The notes under the pieces: generated by a model
Told to the model about the DNA's origin: nothing
Databases searched by the model: none
The model's input: only the letters and a program-made list of their open reading frames with translations
Shown: positions 1 through 8,427 of the stretch, in pieces
Layout of the letters: every line of letters begins with the position of its first letter
Numbering within the stretch: the first letter of the stretch is position 1
Position numbers and translations under genes: made by a program
DNA from: Micromonospora globbae
Lineage (GTDB): Bacteria; Actinomycetota; Actinomycetes; Mycobacteriales; Micromonosporaceae
Length of the DNA: 64,000 nucleotides
Assembly (NCBI RefSeq): GCF_003610785.1
Contig: NZ_RAQQ01000010.1
Location: 1-64,000, forward strand
Reading direction: 5' to 3'

Positions 1-218
1 GCCCTCATCTGCCTTGCCCGACGCCGCTGCGACGTCCTATTCGCCATGCTCCGCCACAAGACCCCCTACCAACCACGCCCGACGGCCCCCGTCGCTGCTT
101 GACGAAACCCATAGGGACACCCCCCCGCCGCCCCGAACAGGGGAAACGCCCTCGCGCCTCGTTGTCCACCGCCACCTCGTCTGCCACGATGACGCAGGTC
201 ACGACCAAGGAGGGTGCT

Positions 219-632
219 GTGGCTTCGCGACTCAACCCGTACCTGAACTTCCCCGGCAACGCCCGGGAGGCGATGGAGTTCTACCAGCAGGTCTTCGGCG
301 GTTCGCTGCGGATGAGCACGTTCGGCGAGTTCGGCGCCGCGGAGCCGGGCACGGCCGACCAGATCATGCACGCCATGCTGGAGACCGACCGGGGCTTCAC
401 GCTGATGGCGTCCGACCTGCCGCCCGGCATGGAGCACACGCCCGGCACCACCATCAGCGTCAGCGTCAGCGGGGACGACGCCGACGAGCTGCGCCGCTAC
501 TGGGAGCGGCTCAGCGAGGGCGGTGTCGTGACCATGCCGCTGGAGAAGCAGATGTGGGGCGACGAGTTCGGCATGTGCACCGACCGCTTCGGCATCCCGT
601 GGATGGTCGACATCACCCCGCCCCAGGGCTGA
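219..632 (+). CDS. VOC (glyoxalase/PhnB-like) family protein
   Basis: 137-aa protein of the PhnB-like branch of the vicinal oxygen chelate fold. It begins ASRLNPYLNFPGNAREAMEF, a hallmark of this branch, and ends CTDRFGIPWMVDI, another typical block (DxFGxxW). These proteins are usually small cytosolic homodimers annotated as glyoxalase or 3-demethylubiquinone methyltransferase-like; the substrate is generally unknown, and it is here too. The GTG start at 219 is chosen because AAGGAGG sits at 207-213, five bases upstream, and because upstream in-frame codons encode low-quality sequence. An ATG at 189 would add about ten residues. It stands alone, 49 bases before the next gene on the same strand. 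Family assignment is firm; function is not. Confidence 0.85.
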   Translation: MASRLNPYLNFPGNAREAMEFYQQVFGGSLRMSTFGEFGAAEPGTADQIMHAMLETDRGFTLMASDLPPGMEHTPGTTISVSVSGDDADELRRYWERLSEGGVVTMPLEKQMWGDEFGMCTDRFGIPWMVDITPPQG

Positions 633-681
633 TCCGCCGCCACGCCGTTTGCCCGCCGGTGATCCCGGAAAGAGTCCGGGC

Positions 682-2256
682 ATGAGATGGGCACGTCGAG
701 TCCTGCCCGCGGCGGCCGCCGCCGTCGCGGCCCTCGCCGCGCGGGACCTGGTCCAGCGCGACCACGCGCTGTTGCGCACCTTCCCGGTCGTGGGCCGCGC
801 GCGGTACCTGCTGGAGGCCATCGGGCCCGAGCTGCGCCAGTACATCGTGGCCGGCAACAACGAGGAGCGCCCGTTCACCCGGGACCAGCGCCGCTGGGTG
901 TACGCGTCGGCGAAGCAGCAGAACAACTACTTCGGCTTCGGCACGGACAACGACATCGAGTACACCCCCGGGTACCCGATCATCAAGCACCGCACCTTCG
1001 GGCGTGCCGTCCCGCCGTCGGCCCCCGAGGCCGGGCACGACGTGCGGCTGCCCTGCGCCAAGGTGCTGGGCGCCGCCCGCGGCCGGACGCACGCCTTCCG
1101 GCCCGAGTCGGTCGTGAACATCTCCGGCATGAGCTTCGGGTCGCTGTCCGGCAACGCCGTCGAGGCGTTGAACCGCGGCGCCGCGCTGGCCGGGTGCCTC
1201 CAGAACACGGGGGAAGGTGGACTGTCGCCGTACCACCGCAACGGCGGTGAGCTGGTGTTCCAGATCGGCACCGCGTACTTCGGCTGCCGGGACGGGCGGG
1301 GCCGGTTCAGCCTGGCCCGCCTCAAGGAGCTGGTGGCCTCGGCGCCCGTGCGGGCGCTGGAGATCAAGCTGAGCCAGGGCGCCAAGCCGAGCCTCGGTGG
1401 CCTGCTGCCCGGCGCGAAGGTCTCGGCGGAGATCGCCGCCACCCGGGGCATCCCGGCGGGGCGGGACTGCGTCAGCCCGTCGCGGCACGCGGAGTTCTCC
1501 GACTGCGACAGCCTGCTGGACTGGGTGGAACTGCTCGCCGCCGAGACCGGGCTGCCGGTCGGCATCAAGTCCGCGGTCGGCGACCTCACCTTCTGGCAGG
1601 AACTCGCCGACCTCATGCGGGACACCGGGCGAGGCGTGGACTTCGTGACCGTCGACGGCGGCGAGGGTGGCACGGGCGCCGCCCCGCTGATCTTCACCGA
1701 CTCGGTCTCGCTCCCCTTCCAGCAGGGCTTCACCCGGGTCTACCGGATCTTCGCCGAGCGGGGTCTGCACGAGCGGGTGGTCTTCGTGGGCGCCGGCAAG
1801 CTCGGCCTGCCCGACAACGCCGTGGTCGCGTTCGCGCTCGGCTGCGACATGGTGAACGTCGGCCGGGAGGCCATGCTCGCCGTCGGGTGCATCCAGGCGC
1901 AGAAGTGCCACACCGACACCTGCCCCACCGGTGTGGCCACCCAGAACGCGTGGCTGGCCCGCGGCCTCGACCCGGCGCGGAAGTCGGTACGGGCGGCCAA
2001 CTACGTCCGGACGCTGCGCCGCGACCTCGTGAAGGTGGCCGAGGCGTGCGGCGTCGAGCACCCCGGCCTCATCGACACCGACGCCGTGGAGATCCTCGAC
2101 GGCCGTACCGGCTCCACCCCGCTGCACGAGGTGTACGGCTACCGTCCGGGATGGGGACTGCCGTCGGCCGCGGACCGCGCCGAGATCGTCCGCCTGATGA
2201 CCGGCGAGGCGCCGCAGGGCGGCAGCGCCCCACCCTCGCCGACCGCCCGGACCTGA
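682..2256 (+). CDS. FMN-binding glutamate synthase family protein
   Basis: 524-aa protein of the stand-alone glutamate-synthase alpha/beta-barrel family (FMN-binding, without amidotransferase domain). A short hydrophobic Ala/Val stretch at residues 8-24 may be a membrane anchor. Diagnostic blocks are SGMSFGSLS, GEGGLSPYHRNGG, the FMN phosphate region VDGGEGGTGAAP, and CHTDTCPTGVATQ, which resembles the GltB cysteine cluster. In GltB this barrel makes glutamate from 2-oxoglutarate and ammonia; for stand-alone members the reaction is not established. The ATG at 682 has GGAAAG upstream (667-672). A GTG at 649 would add eleven unlikely residues. No operon partner is evident; the next gene starts 60 bases later. 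Confidence 0.88.
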   Translation: MRWARRVLPAAAAAVAALAARDLVQRDHALLRTFPVVGRARYLLEAIGPELRQYIVAGNNEERPFTRDQRRWVYASAKQQNNYFGFGTDNDIEYTPGYPIIKHRTFGRAVPPSAPEAGHDVRLPCAKVLGAARGRTHAFRPESVVNISGMSFGSLSGNAVEALNRGAALAGCLQNTGEGGLSPYHRNGGELVFQIGTAYFGCRDGRGRFSLARLKELVASAPVRALEIKLSQGAKPSLGGLLPGAKVSAEIAATRGIPAGRDCVSPSRHAEFSDCDSLLDWVELLAAETGLPVGIKSAVGDLTFWQELADLMRDTGRGVDFVTVDGGEGGTGAAPLIFTDSVSLPFQQGFTRVYRIFAERGLHERVVFVGAGKLGLPDNAVVAFALGCDMVNVGREAMLAVGCIQAQKCHTDTCPTGVATQNAWLARGLDPARKSVRAANYVRTLRRDLVKVAEACGVEHPGLIDTDAVEILDGRTGSTPLHEVYGYRPGWGLPSAADRAEIVRLMTGEAPQGGSAPPSPTART

Positions 2257-2316
2257 GCCGGACGCCGGAGGAAAAATCGTCGGCGCCGGATCCGGGGACG
2301 CCCCTATCGTGGGCCG

Positions 2317-2838
2317 GTGCTGATCAGACGCGAGACCCCCGCCGACGTCGACGCCGTCCGCGCGGTGCACACCGCCGCCTTCGCCCGGCCGGACGCCGCC
2401 GTACCGGTCGAGGCCACCCTCGTCGACGCGCTGCGCGCCGACCCGGCCTGGCTGCCCGCCCTGTCGCTGGTGGCCACGGACCCCGCCGGCCAGGTGGTGG
2501 GGCACGTGGTGTGCACGCGGGGGTGGGTGGCGGGCGAGCCGGTCGCGCTGGGGCTCGGCCCGCTCGGCGTGCTGCCGCAGTGGCAGCGCCGCGGGGTGGG
2601 CTCGGCGCTCATGCACGCGGTGCTCGGCGCGGCCGACGCCCGCGACGAGGCGCTCGTGGTGCTGCTCGGCCACCCCGAGTACTACCCGCGGTTCGGCTTC
2701 CGCCCCGCCGTCGACCACGGTGTCACCCCGCCCGTCCCCGAGTGGGGACCGCGCTACTTCATGGCCCGCCCGCTCAGCGCGTGGTCGCCGGCGATCCGGG
2801 GCGAGTTCGCGTACGCGGAGCCGTTCCGGCAACTGTGA
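2317..2838 (+). CDS. GNAT family N-acetyltransferase
   Basis: 173-aa GCN5-related acetyltransferase. N-terminal [22 protein letters not shown] is the usual alpha1/beta1 region. [22 protein letters not shown] contains the acetyl-CoA pyrophosphate loop (Q/RxxGxG/A), and [15 protein letters not shown] is typical of the YhbS-like subgroup, which often acts on small amines or protein N-termini. The acceptor here cannot be told from sequence. GTG 2317 is the only good in-frame start. The gene is cytosolic and monocistronic in appearance, with 60 and 39 bases to its neighbours. Confidence 0.85.
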   Translation: MLIRRETPADVDAVRAVHTAAFARPDAAVPVEATLVDALRADPAWLPALSLVATDPAGQVVGHVVCTRGWVAGEPVALGLGPLGVLPQWQRRGVGSALMHAVLGAADARDEALVVLLGHPEYYPRFGFRPAVDHGVTPPVPEWGPRYFMARPLSAWSPAIRGEFAYAEPFRQL

Positions 2839-2877
2839 CCTAGCCGATCGTGACCGGAGTGTTGCATTCTGGTTGCC

Positions 2878-3297
2878 ATGGGCGAGGTGCTGCCGATCCC
2901 CGGCTTCGGTGACCTGTTCGCCGACACCCGGGGCGGGGACCGGACGATGCGGGTCAGCTACCACGCGGACCGGGAGGCCCTGGTCCTGTCCCTGTGGAGC
3001 GGCGCGGTCTGCCGGGGCTCGTTCCGGATGGCGCGGGGCGACGTGCCGCGACTGCTGGCGCTGCTCGCCGCGGTCACGGCCGCCGACCCGACCGCCACGC
3101 CGCCGGACGCCACCCCACCCGACCGCACCGACCCCCGGGTCGGCGTCGTGCGACGCCCCGCCGTCGCGGCGGGCGGCGACCCGGCCGGCGGGCCGGCGCA
3201 CCGCGACGCGCCGCCCGTCGTGCCCGCGCCGCGCGTGGAGTCCGCGCCGCGCAGGGAGCCCGCGCCACGCGTCGCGCCCACGCCGCGGGTCGCCTGA
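2878..3297 (+). CDS. Hypothetical protein with Pro/Ala-rich tail
   Basis: 139-aa protein of unknown function. Residues 1-65 look structured (MGEVLPIPGFGDLFADTRGG, then RMRVSY-like and LSLWSGAVCRG blocks) and resemble a small conserved actinomycete family seen near repair and regulatory genes; this is recall of a pattern, not a search result. Residues 70-139 are low-complexity Pro/Ala/Arg with repeats of the form xAPRxE/A (for example VPAPRVESAPRREPAPRVAP), probably disordered. The ATG at 2878 follows an AT-richer stretch (GTTGCATTCTGGTTGCC), and no clear ribosome site is seen, so the transcript could be leaderless. Codon use is typical of the window. It precedes dinB by 70 bases. Confidence 0.6.
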   Translation: MGEVLPIPGFGDLFADTRGGDRTMRVSYHADREALVLSLWSGAVCRGSFRMARGDVPRLLALLAAVTAADPTATPPDATPPDRTDPRVGVVRRPAVAAGGDPAGGPAHRDAPPVVPAPRVESAPRREPAPRVAPTPRVA

Positions 3298-3354
3298 CCG
3301 GTCGCGCTCCGCCGGACGTTCCGGCAGGTCAGTGCCACGATCGCGGCGGCCGTG

Positions 3355-3368
3355 CGAACATGTGTTCG
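3355..3368. promoter_or_regulatory. LexA-type SOS box over the dinB start
   Basis: CGAACATGTGTTCG has two perfect 5-base half-sites (CGAAC/GTTCG) around a 4-base centre. This matches the Gram-positive/actinobacterial LexA operator pattern CGAAC-N4-GTTCG. It ends on the first base of the GTG start codon of dinB, so a bound repressor would block initiation or early elongation. Such a position suits a leaderless or short-leader transcript. Family knowledge: DNA polymerase IV genes are often SOS-controlled. Confidence 0.75.
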
Positions 3369-4555
3369 TGTCGACCGGGGCCACCATCCTGCACGCCGAC
3401 CTGGACGCGTTCTACGCCTCGGTCGAGCAACGGGACGACCCTCGGCTGCGCGGCCGACCCGTGATCGTCGGTGGCGGTGTCGTGCTCGCCGCCAGCTACG
3501 AGGCGAAGGCCCGGGGCGTACGCAGCGCGATGGGTGGGCGCCAGGCGCGCCGGCTCTGCCCGGACGCGGTCGTGGTGCCGCCGCGGATGTCGGCGTACAC
3601 GGCGGCCAGCCGCGCCGTGTTCGACATCTTCCGGGAGACCACGCCACTGGTCGAGGGGCTCTCGGTCGACGAGGCGTTCCTCGACGTGGGTGGCCTGCGC
3701 CGGCTTGCCGGGCCACCGGAGGACATCGCGGCGCGACTGCGCCGCACCGTGCGCGAGCGGGTCGGCCTGCCCATCACCGTGGGGGTGGCGCGGACGAAGT
3801 TCCTCGCGAAGGTCGCCAGCGGCGTGGCGAAACCGGACGGTCTGCTGGTCGTCCCGCCGGAGGCGGAACTGGCGTTCCTGCACCCGTTGCCGGTGGAGCG
3901 GCTGTGGGGCGTCGGGCCGGTCACCGCGGCGAAGCTGCGGGAGCGGCGCATCCGCACCGTCGGCGAGGTGGCCCGCCTCGGCGAGGCGGCCCTGGTGTCG
4001 CTGCTCGGCGCGGGCGCGGGCCGCCACCTGCACGCGCTCGCGCACAACCGCGATCCCCGCCCGGTGCAGGTGGGCCGCCGGCGGGGATCGATGGGGGCGC
4101 AGCACGCGCTCGGCCGCGGGCCGCACGCGCCGGCCGACCTCGACGCGATCCTCGCGGGCCTCGTGGACCGGGTGACGCGGCGGATGCGCGCGGCCGGACG
4201 CAGCGGCCGGACGGTGGTGCTGCGGCTGCGCTTCGCCGACTACACCCGGGCGACCCGCTCGCACACGCTCGGCAAGGCCACCGACGACACGCGGCTCGTC
4301 CGCGACACCGCCCGGGCGCTGCTGCGTGCCGCGCTGCCCGAGATCGGGCGGCGCGGCGTCACGCTCGTCGGCGTCGCCGTGACCAACCTGGACGACAGCC
4401 ACGTGCAGCTGACGCTGCCGTTCACCCCCGATCCCGGCGCCCGCCTCGACGCCGCCGTGGACGCCGTGCGGGACCGGTTCGGCACGAGCGCGCTCACCCG
4501 GGCGGTGCTGCTCGGCCGCGACACCGGGCCGGAGATGCCCCGCCTGCCGGACTGA
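3368..4555 (+). CDS. dinB: DNA polymerase IV (Y-family, DinB)
   Basis: 395-aa error-prone translesion polymerase. Catalytic carboxylates are visible: D11 in ILHADLDAFYASVEQ and D101/E102 in SVDEAFLD. It also has the Y-family palm block VGGGVVLAASYEAKARGVRSAM, the helix-hairpin-helix LWGVGPVTAAKLRERRIRTVGEVA, and the little-finger region ending in LPFTPDP. Length is near the family norm. There is no obvious C-terminal beta-clamp motif of the QLxLF type; the VQLTLPF stretch near residue 340 is the nearest match. GTG 3368 gives MSTGATILHADLD; GTG 3362 is a possible alternative. No ribosome site is apparent, but a LexA-type palindrome covers the start, so SOS induction is likely. Confidence 0.92.
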   Translation: MSTGATILHADLDAFYASVEQRDDPRLRGRPVIVGGGVVLAASYEAKARGVRSAMGGRQARRLCPDAVVVPPRMSAYTAASRAVFDIFRETTPLVEGLSVDEAFLDVGGLRRLAGPPEDIAARLRRTVRERVGLPITVGVARTKFLAKVASGVAKPDGLLVVPPEAELAFLHPLPVERLWGVGPVTAAKLRERRIRTVGEVARLGEAALVSLLGAGAGRHLHALAHNRDPRPVQVGRRRGSMGAQHALGRGPHAPADLDAILAGLVDRVTRRMRAAGRSGRTVVLRLRFADYTRATRSHTLGKATDDTRLVRDTARALLRAALPEIGRRGVTLVGVAVTNLDDSHVQLTLPFTPDPGARLDAAVDAVRDRFGTSALTRAVLLGRDTGPEMPRLPD

Positions 4556-4690
4556 CGTGCGGCCGCCCGACGGGCGCCGGTCCGGAAGGGATCATCGCTG
4601 CCGGGGCGGCGGCCGGCGTCGGCGTACGGGGTGACCGGAGCCGATCAGGGCGGTCGAAAAAGTCGCGGACCGGGGGGCGCGACCGCGACA

Positions 4691-4702
4691 GAAACCGGTT
4701 AC
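4691..4702. promoter_or_regulatory. LacI-family operator upstream of GH39 operon
   Basis: GAAACCGGTTAC, embedded in ACAGAAACCGGTTACAG, lies 43 bases before the first glycosidase start. It matches 11 of 12 bases of the perfect palindrome at 16712-16723 next to the lacI-type gene and has the same ACA...CAG flanks. Central CG palindromes of this form are the usual targets of LacI/GalR regulators. Inference: the repressor encoded at 15649-16680 binds here and controls the three-glycosidase operon. Confidence 0.7.
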
Positions 4703-4745
4703 AGTGCTCGGACCGGATGACCCGACACACCAGGAGGTGCCCCCG

Positions 4746-6602
4746 GTGACGAGCACCAGCGACCACCACCCGGCCGACGCCCGGACCGACTGGGAGGCGC
4801 GGATCGCGCTGCGCAGCGACGAGGACGGCACGACGGACGGCACGCCCGTCCTCGCGCCGCCGGACGGGCTGACCGCGGTCCCCGGGGTCGGCCACGTCCA
4901 CCTCTCCTGGGCGCCGGTGCCCGGTGCCGTCGGCTACCTCGTGCACCGCGCGCCGGTGCGCGACGGCGCCGTCGACGGCGAGCTGGTCCCCGTGGACCAC
5001 CTCGGCGGTGACGTCCTCGCCGTGCCGGACACGTGGTACGTCGACACCACCGGCGAGCCGGGGCAGCCCTACGCGTACGCCGTGGCGGCCGTCCCCGAGG
5101 TCACCGTGACCGGGCCGCTCGGCGCCACCGTCACCTGCGCCTCGCTGCCCGCCGCCGCCACCGTCCCCACCGTCGACCTGACCGTCGACGCGGCCGCCGC
5201 CGGCGCGCCCCTGGCCCGTCCGTGGCAGCCGATGATCGGCAGCGAGCGCCTGTCCCAACTGCTCTGCACCGACACGTCCGGTGGCCGGGAGATCGGCGTG
5301 GAACTGCTCGCGGCGCTGCGCCGGGTCCGCGACGAGATCGGCGTCGACACCGTCCGGGCCCACTCGATCCTCCACGACGACCTGGGCGTCTACCGGGAGG
5401 TGGACGGCGAGCCCGTCCTCGACTTCACCGGCGTCGACCGGGTCTACGACCTGCTGCTCTCGACCGGGCTACGGCCGGTCGTCGAGATCGGTTTCATGCC
5501 CCGCGACCTGGCCAGCGACCCGCAGCGGACGGTCTTCGAGTACCGGGGCGTCATCTCGCCGCCCAAGGACTGGGACCGCTGGGCGGCCCTCGTCCGCGCC
5601 CTCGTCGCCCACCTGCTGGAGCGGTACGGCGAGGAGGTCCTGACCTGGGACTTCGAGGTGTGGAACGAGGCCAACCTCGAGGTGTTCTGGTCGGGCACCC
5701 GCGACGAGTGGATGCGGCTCTACGACGTCACCGCCCGCGCCGTGAAGGACGTCGATCCCCGGATCCCGGTCGGCGGGCCGTCGTCGGCCGCCGCCGGCTG
5801 GGTCGACGCGCTGCTGTCCCACGCCCGCCGCTCCGGCGCGCCGGTGGACTTCGTCTCCACCCACACGTACGGCAGTCCGCCGCTGGACCTGCGTCCCACC
5901 CTCGCCCGGCTCGGCTTCCCGGACGCGCGGATCCTCTGGACCGAGTGGGGCGTCACCCCGACCCACTTCCACCCCGTCAACGACGGCACGTCCGCCGCGA
6001 CCTTCCTGCTGAGCGGCATGCGCTCGGCCGCCGGGCGGGTCGACGCCCTGTCGTACTGGGTGGCGAGCGACCACTTCGAGGAGCTGGGCCGCCCGCCGCG
6101 GCTGCTGCACGGCGGCTTCGGCCTGATCACCGTCGGCGGGATCGCCAAGCCGCGCTACCACGCGCTGCGGATGCTCAGCCAGCTCGGCGAGACCGAGCTG
6201 CCCGTGCGCGCGTCCGGCGACGGCGCCGGCGGCCTCGTCCAGACCTGGGCGAGCCGGCGCGCCGACGGCACCCTGGCCGTCCTGGTCTGGGCGCACACCC
6301 TCGACCAGTCCAAGCGGGACGGTGACCCGGCGCTCGCCCGGCGGATCCGCCTCGCCGTGGACGGCCCGGCCGGCCGGACCGTCACCGTGACCCGCCTCGA
6401 CCGCGAGCACGGCGACATCACCACCCTCGCCGAGCGGCTCGGCATCGGCGACTGGCCGGTGGGCGAACAGTGGGACGCGCTGCGCGCCGTCGACTCGCTG
6501 ACGGCGGAGAAGGTCGAGACCGGCACCGAGGGCGGGGCCGCCGTGGTGGAGCTGCACCTGCCGCAGCCGGGCGCCGTCCTCGTCGAGGTCGCCGGGAGCT
6601 GA
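4746..6602 (+). CDS. GH39-like glycoside hydrolase (copy 1)
   Basis: 618-aa intracellular glycosidase; no signal peptide. Residues about 35-130 form a fibronectin-III-like domain (GLTAVPGVGHVHLSWAPVP). Residues about 155-510 are a clan GH-A barrel resembling GH39 beta-xylosidases/iduronidases. Predicted acid/base E308 is in VWNEANLEVFW and nucleophile E400 in LWTEWGVTPTHF. A beta-sandwich follows. Likely role: removing xylose or a similar sugar from imported oligosaccharides. AGGAGGTG at 4732-4739 fixes the GTG start. It is the first gene of an operon with a paralogue four bases downstream and a GH13 enzyme. A LacI-type operator precedes it. The family call is good at clan level; substrate is inferred only. 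Confidence 0.82.
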   Translation: MTSTSDHHPADARTDWEARIALRSDEDGTTDGTPVLAPPDGLTAVPGVGHVHLSWAPVPGAVGYLVHRAPVRDGAVDGELVPVDHLGGDVLAVPDTWYVDTTGEPGQPYAYAVAAVPEVTVTGPLGATVTCASLPAAATVPTVDLTVDAAAAGAPLARPWQPMIGSERLSQLLCTDTSGGREIGVELLAALRRVRDEIGVDTVRAHSILHDDLGVYREVDGEPVLDFTGVDRVYDLLLSTGLRPVVEIGFMPRDLASDPQRTVFEYRGVISPPKDWDRWAALVRALVAHLLERYGEEVLTWDFEVWNEANLEVFWSGTRDEWMRLYDVTARAVKDVDPRIPVGGPSSAAAGWVDALLSHARRSGAPVDFVSTHTYGSPPLDLRPTLARLGFPDARILWTEWGVTPTHFHPVNDGTSAATFLLSGMRSAAGRVDALSYWVASDHFEELGRPPRLLHGGFGLITVGGIAKPRYHALRMLSQLGETELPVRASGDGAGGLVQTWASRRADGTLAVLVWAHTLDQSKRDGDPALARRIRLAVDGPAGRTVTVTRLDREHGDITTLAERLGIGDWPVGEQWDALRAVDSLTAEKVETGTEGGAAVVELHLPQPGAVLVEVAGS

Positions 6603-6606
6603 GGCC

Positions 6607-8427
6607 GTGACCGCCACGCCCGCACCCCGCGCGACGGCCTCCGGCGCCCCGGCGGACGCCCCCGCCGGGACGGCCGGGGGTGTCCGGGTACGCCCCGGGC
6701 GGGGCCAGGTCGACGTCGACTGGGACCCCGTGCCGGGCGCCGCCGGCTACCTGGTGCACCGCGCCGACGGCGACGGCCCGTTCCAGGTGGTCGACCACCG
6801 GGGCGGGGACCTGCTCGCGGTGCCCGGCCCGCCGTACGCCGACACCACCGTCGAGCCCGGACGGACCGTGCGGTACGCCGTGCGCCCGGTGCACGACCCG
6901 GACCGGCCCGGGGACGGCCCGCTGGGGACGGCGTCCGTGCCGGTGGCCGCACGGGCCGACGGTGACGCGCGCGTCGAGGTCGACGTGGACGTGTCCCGCC
7001 CGGCCGGGCTGGTGCACCGGCCGTGGCGGGACACCGTCGGCTCCGAACACCTCAGCCTGCTGCTCAGCACCGACCGCGTCGGCGGCGAACCGATGGGCGC
7101 CGGGCTGGCGGCCGCGTTGGGGCGGGTGCACCGCGAGCTGGGCGTACGGCGGGTGCGCGCACACGGCATCCTCGGCGACGACCTGGGGGTCTACCGGGAG
7201 GTGGACGGCCAACCGGTGCACGACTTCGCGGGCGTCGACGCCGTGCTGGACGCGCTCGCCCCCACCGGCCTGCGGCCGGTGCTGGAGCTGTCGTTCGTGC
7301 CCCGGGCGCTGGCCCGCGACCCGTCCCGTGAGGTCACCGCCGCCGGGGTGTCCAGCCCGCCGAAGGACTGGGACCGGTGGGCGGCGCTGGTCGGTGACCT
7401 GATCCGGCACCTGCGGGCCCGGGTCGGGGACGCGGAGCTGCGGCGCTGGGCCGTCGAGGTGTGGAACGAGCCGGACCTGGAGTGCTTCTGGACCGGCACC
7501 CGCGAGGAGTACCTGCGGATGTACGACGTGACCGCCCGCGCGGTCCGCGCGGCCTGCCCCGAACTGCCCGTCGGCGGGCCGGCGACCGCGGCCACCAGGT
7601 GGATCGAGCCGTTCCTCGACCACGTCGACGCCTCGGGCGCGCCGCTGGACTTCCTCTCCACCCACGTGTACGGCAGCCCGCCGCTGGACCTGCGCCCCGC
7701 GTTGGCCCGGCACGGGCGCGCCGGCACCCCGCTGCTCTGGACCGAGTGGGGCCCCTCCCCCACCCACTTCGCCCCGGTCAACGACTCGGTGCTCTCGGCC
7801 GCGTTCGTGGCCACCGGCATGCAGGAGGCGGCCGGCCGGGTCGACGCGCTGGCCTGCTGGGTGGCGAGCGACCACTTCGAGGAGCTGGGCCGTCCACCCG
7901 CGCTGCTGCACGGCGGGTTCGGGCTGCTGTCGGTCGGCAACCTGGCCAAGCCCCGGTTCTGGGCACTGTGGATGCTGGAGCGGCTCGGCCCGCTCCGGCT
8001 GCCCGCCCGCCTGGCCGGGGACGGCGCCGGCACCCTCGTGCGGGCCTGGCCGTCGGTCGACCCGGAGACGGGGCGGGTGGCCGTGGTGGTGTGGAACGGC
8101 ACGCTCGACCAGGGGGTGCTGGACCGGCCCGCGCAGCGCCGCCGGCTCGGCCGGGACGTACGGCTGCGGCTGGGCGGCCTGCCCGGCGGGGCGTACACGC
8201 TGCGGCACCGGCGGCTGGACGACGAGACGTCCAACCTGGCCGCGACGGCCCGCCGGCTCGGCGTCGACGGCTGGCCCACCGGGGAGCAGTGGGCCGCGCT
8301 GCGCGCCGCCGACACGCTCGCCGACGCGGCGTCCCCGCGGACCGTCACACCCGACGACGGCCGGCTGGCCCTGACGCTGACCCTGCCCATGCCGTCGCTG
8401 TCCCTGCTGGAGCTGACCCCGCGATGA
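6607..8427 (+). CDS. GH39-like glycoside hydrolase (copy 2)
   Basis: 606-aa paralogue of the preceding gene, with the same order: FnIII-like domain (residues about 25-115), clan GH-A barrel, C-terminal beta domain. Acid/base E288 (VWNEPDLECFW) and nucleophile E380 (LWTEWGPSPTHF) are conserved. Long shared blocks such as SSPPKDWDRWAAL, STHVYGSPPLDLRP, WVASDHFEELGRPP and LLHGGFGL show a tandem duplication, but surrounding loops differ, suggesting different substrate preference. GTG 6607 is four bases after the upstream stop, so translation is probably coupled; its stop overlaps the GH13 start (ATGA). No signal peptide; cytosolic. Confidence 0.8.
   Translation: MTATPAPRATASGAPADAPAGTAGGVRVRPGRGQVDVDWDPVPGAAGYLVHRADGDGPFQVVDHRGGDLLAVPGPPYADTTVEPGRTVRYAVRPVHDPDRPGDGPLGTASVPVAARADGDARVEVDVDVSRPAGLVHRPWRDTVGSEHLSLLLSTDRVGGEPMGAGLAAALGRVHRELGVRRVRAHGILGDDLGVYREVDGQPVHDFAGVDAVLDALAPTGLRPVLELSFVPRALARDPSREVTAAGVSSPPKDWDRWAALVGDLIRHLRARVGDAELRRWAVEVWNEPDLECFWTGTREEYLRMYDVTARAVRAACPELPVGGPATAATRWIEPFLDHVDASGAPLDFLSTHVYGSPPLDLRPALARHGRAGTPLLWTEWGPSPTHFAPVNDSVLSAAFVATGMQEAAGRVDALACWVASDHFEELGRPPALLHGGFGLLSVGNLAKPRFWALWMLERLGPLRLPARLAGDGAGTLVRAWPSVDPETGRVAVVVWNGTLDQGVLDRPAQRRRLGRDVRLRLGGLPGGAYTLRHRRLDDETSNLAATARRLGVDGWPTGEQWAALRAADTLADAASPRTVTPDDGRLALTLTLPMPSLSLLELTPR

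Noticed and set aside
66..926. Long minus-strand open frames opposite the VOC and glutamate-synthase-like genes
   Set aside because: Arg/Gly/Ala-rich translations typical of antisense frames in 74% GC DNA; the plus-strand genes have clear family motifs.
2720..3367. Upstream in-frame extension of dinB
   Set aside because: It overlaps the GNAT gene and the 2878-3297 gene in another frame and encodes Arg/Ser/Pro-rich sequence; the polymerase fold begins at the GTG at 3368.
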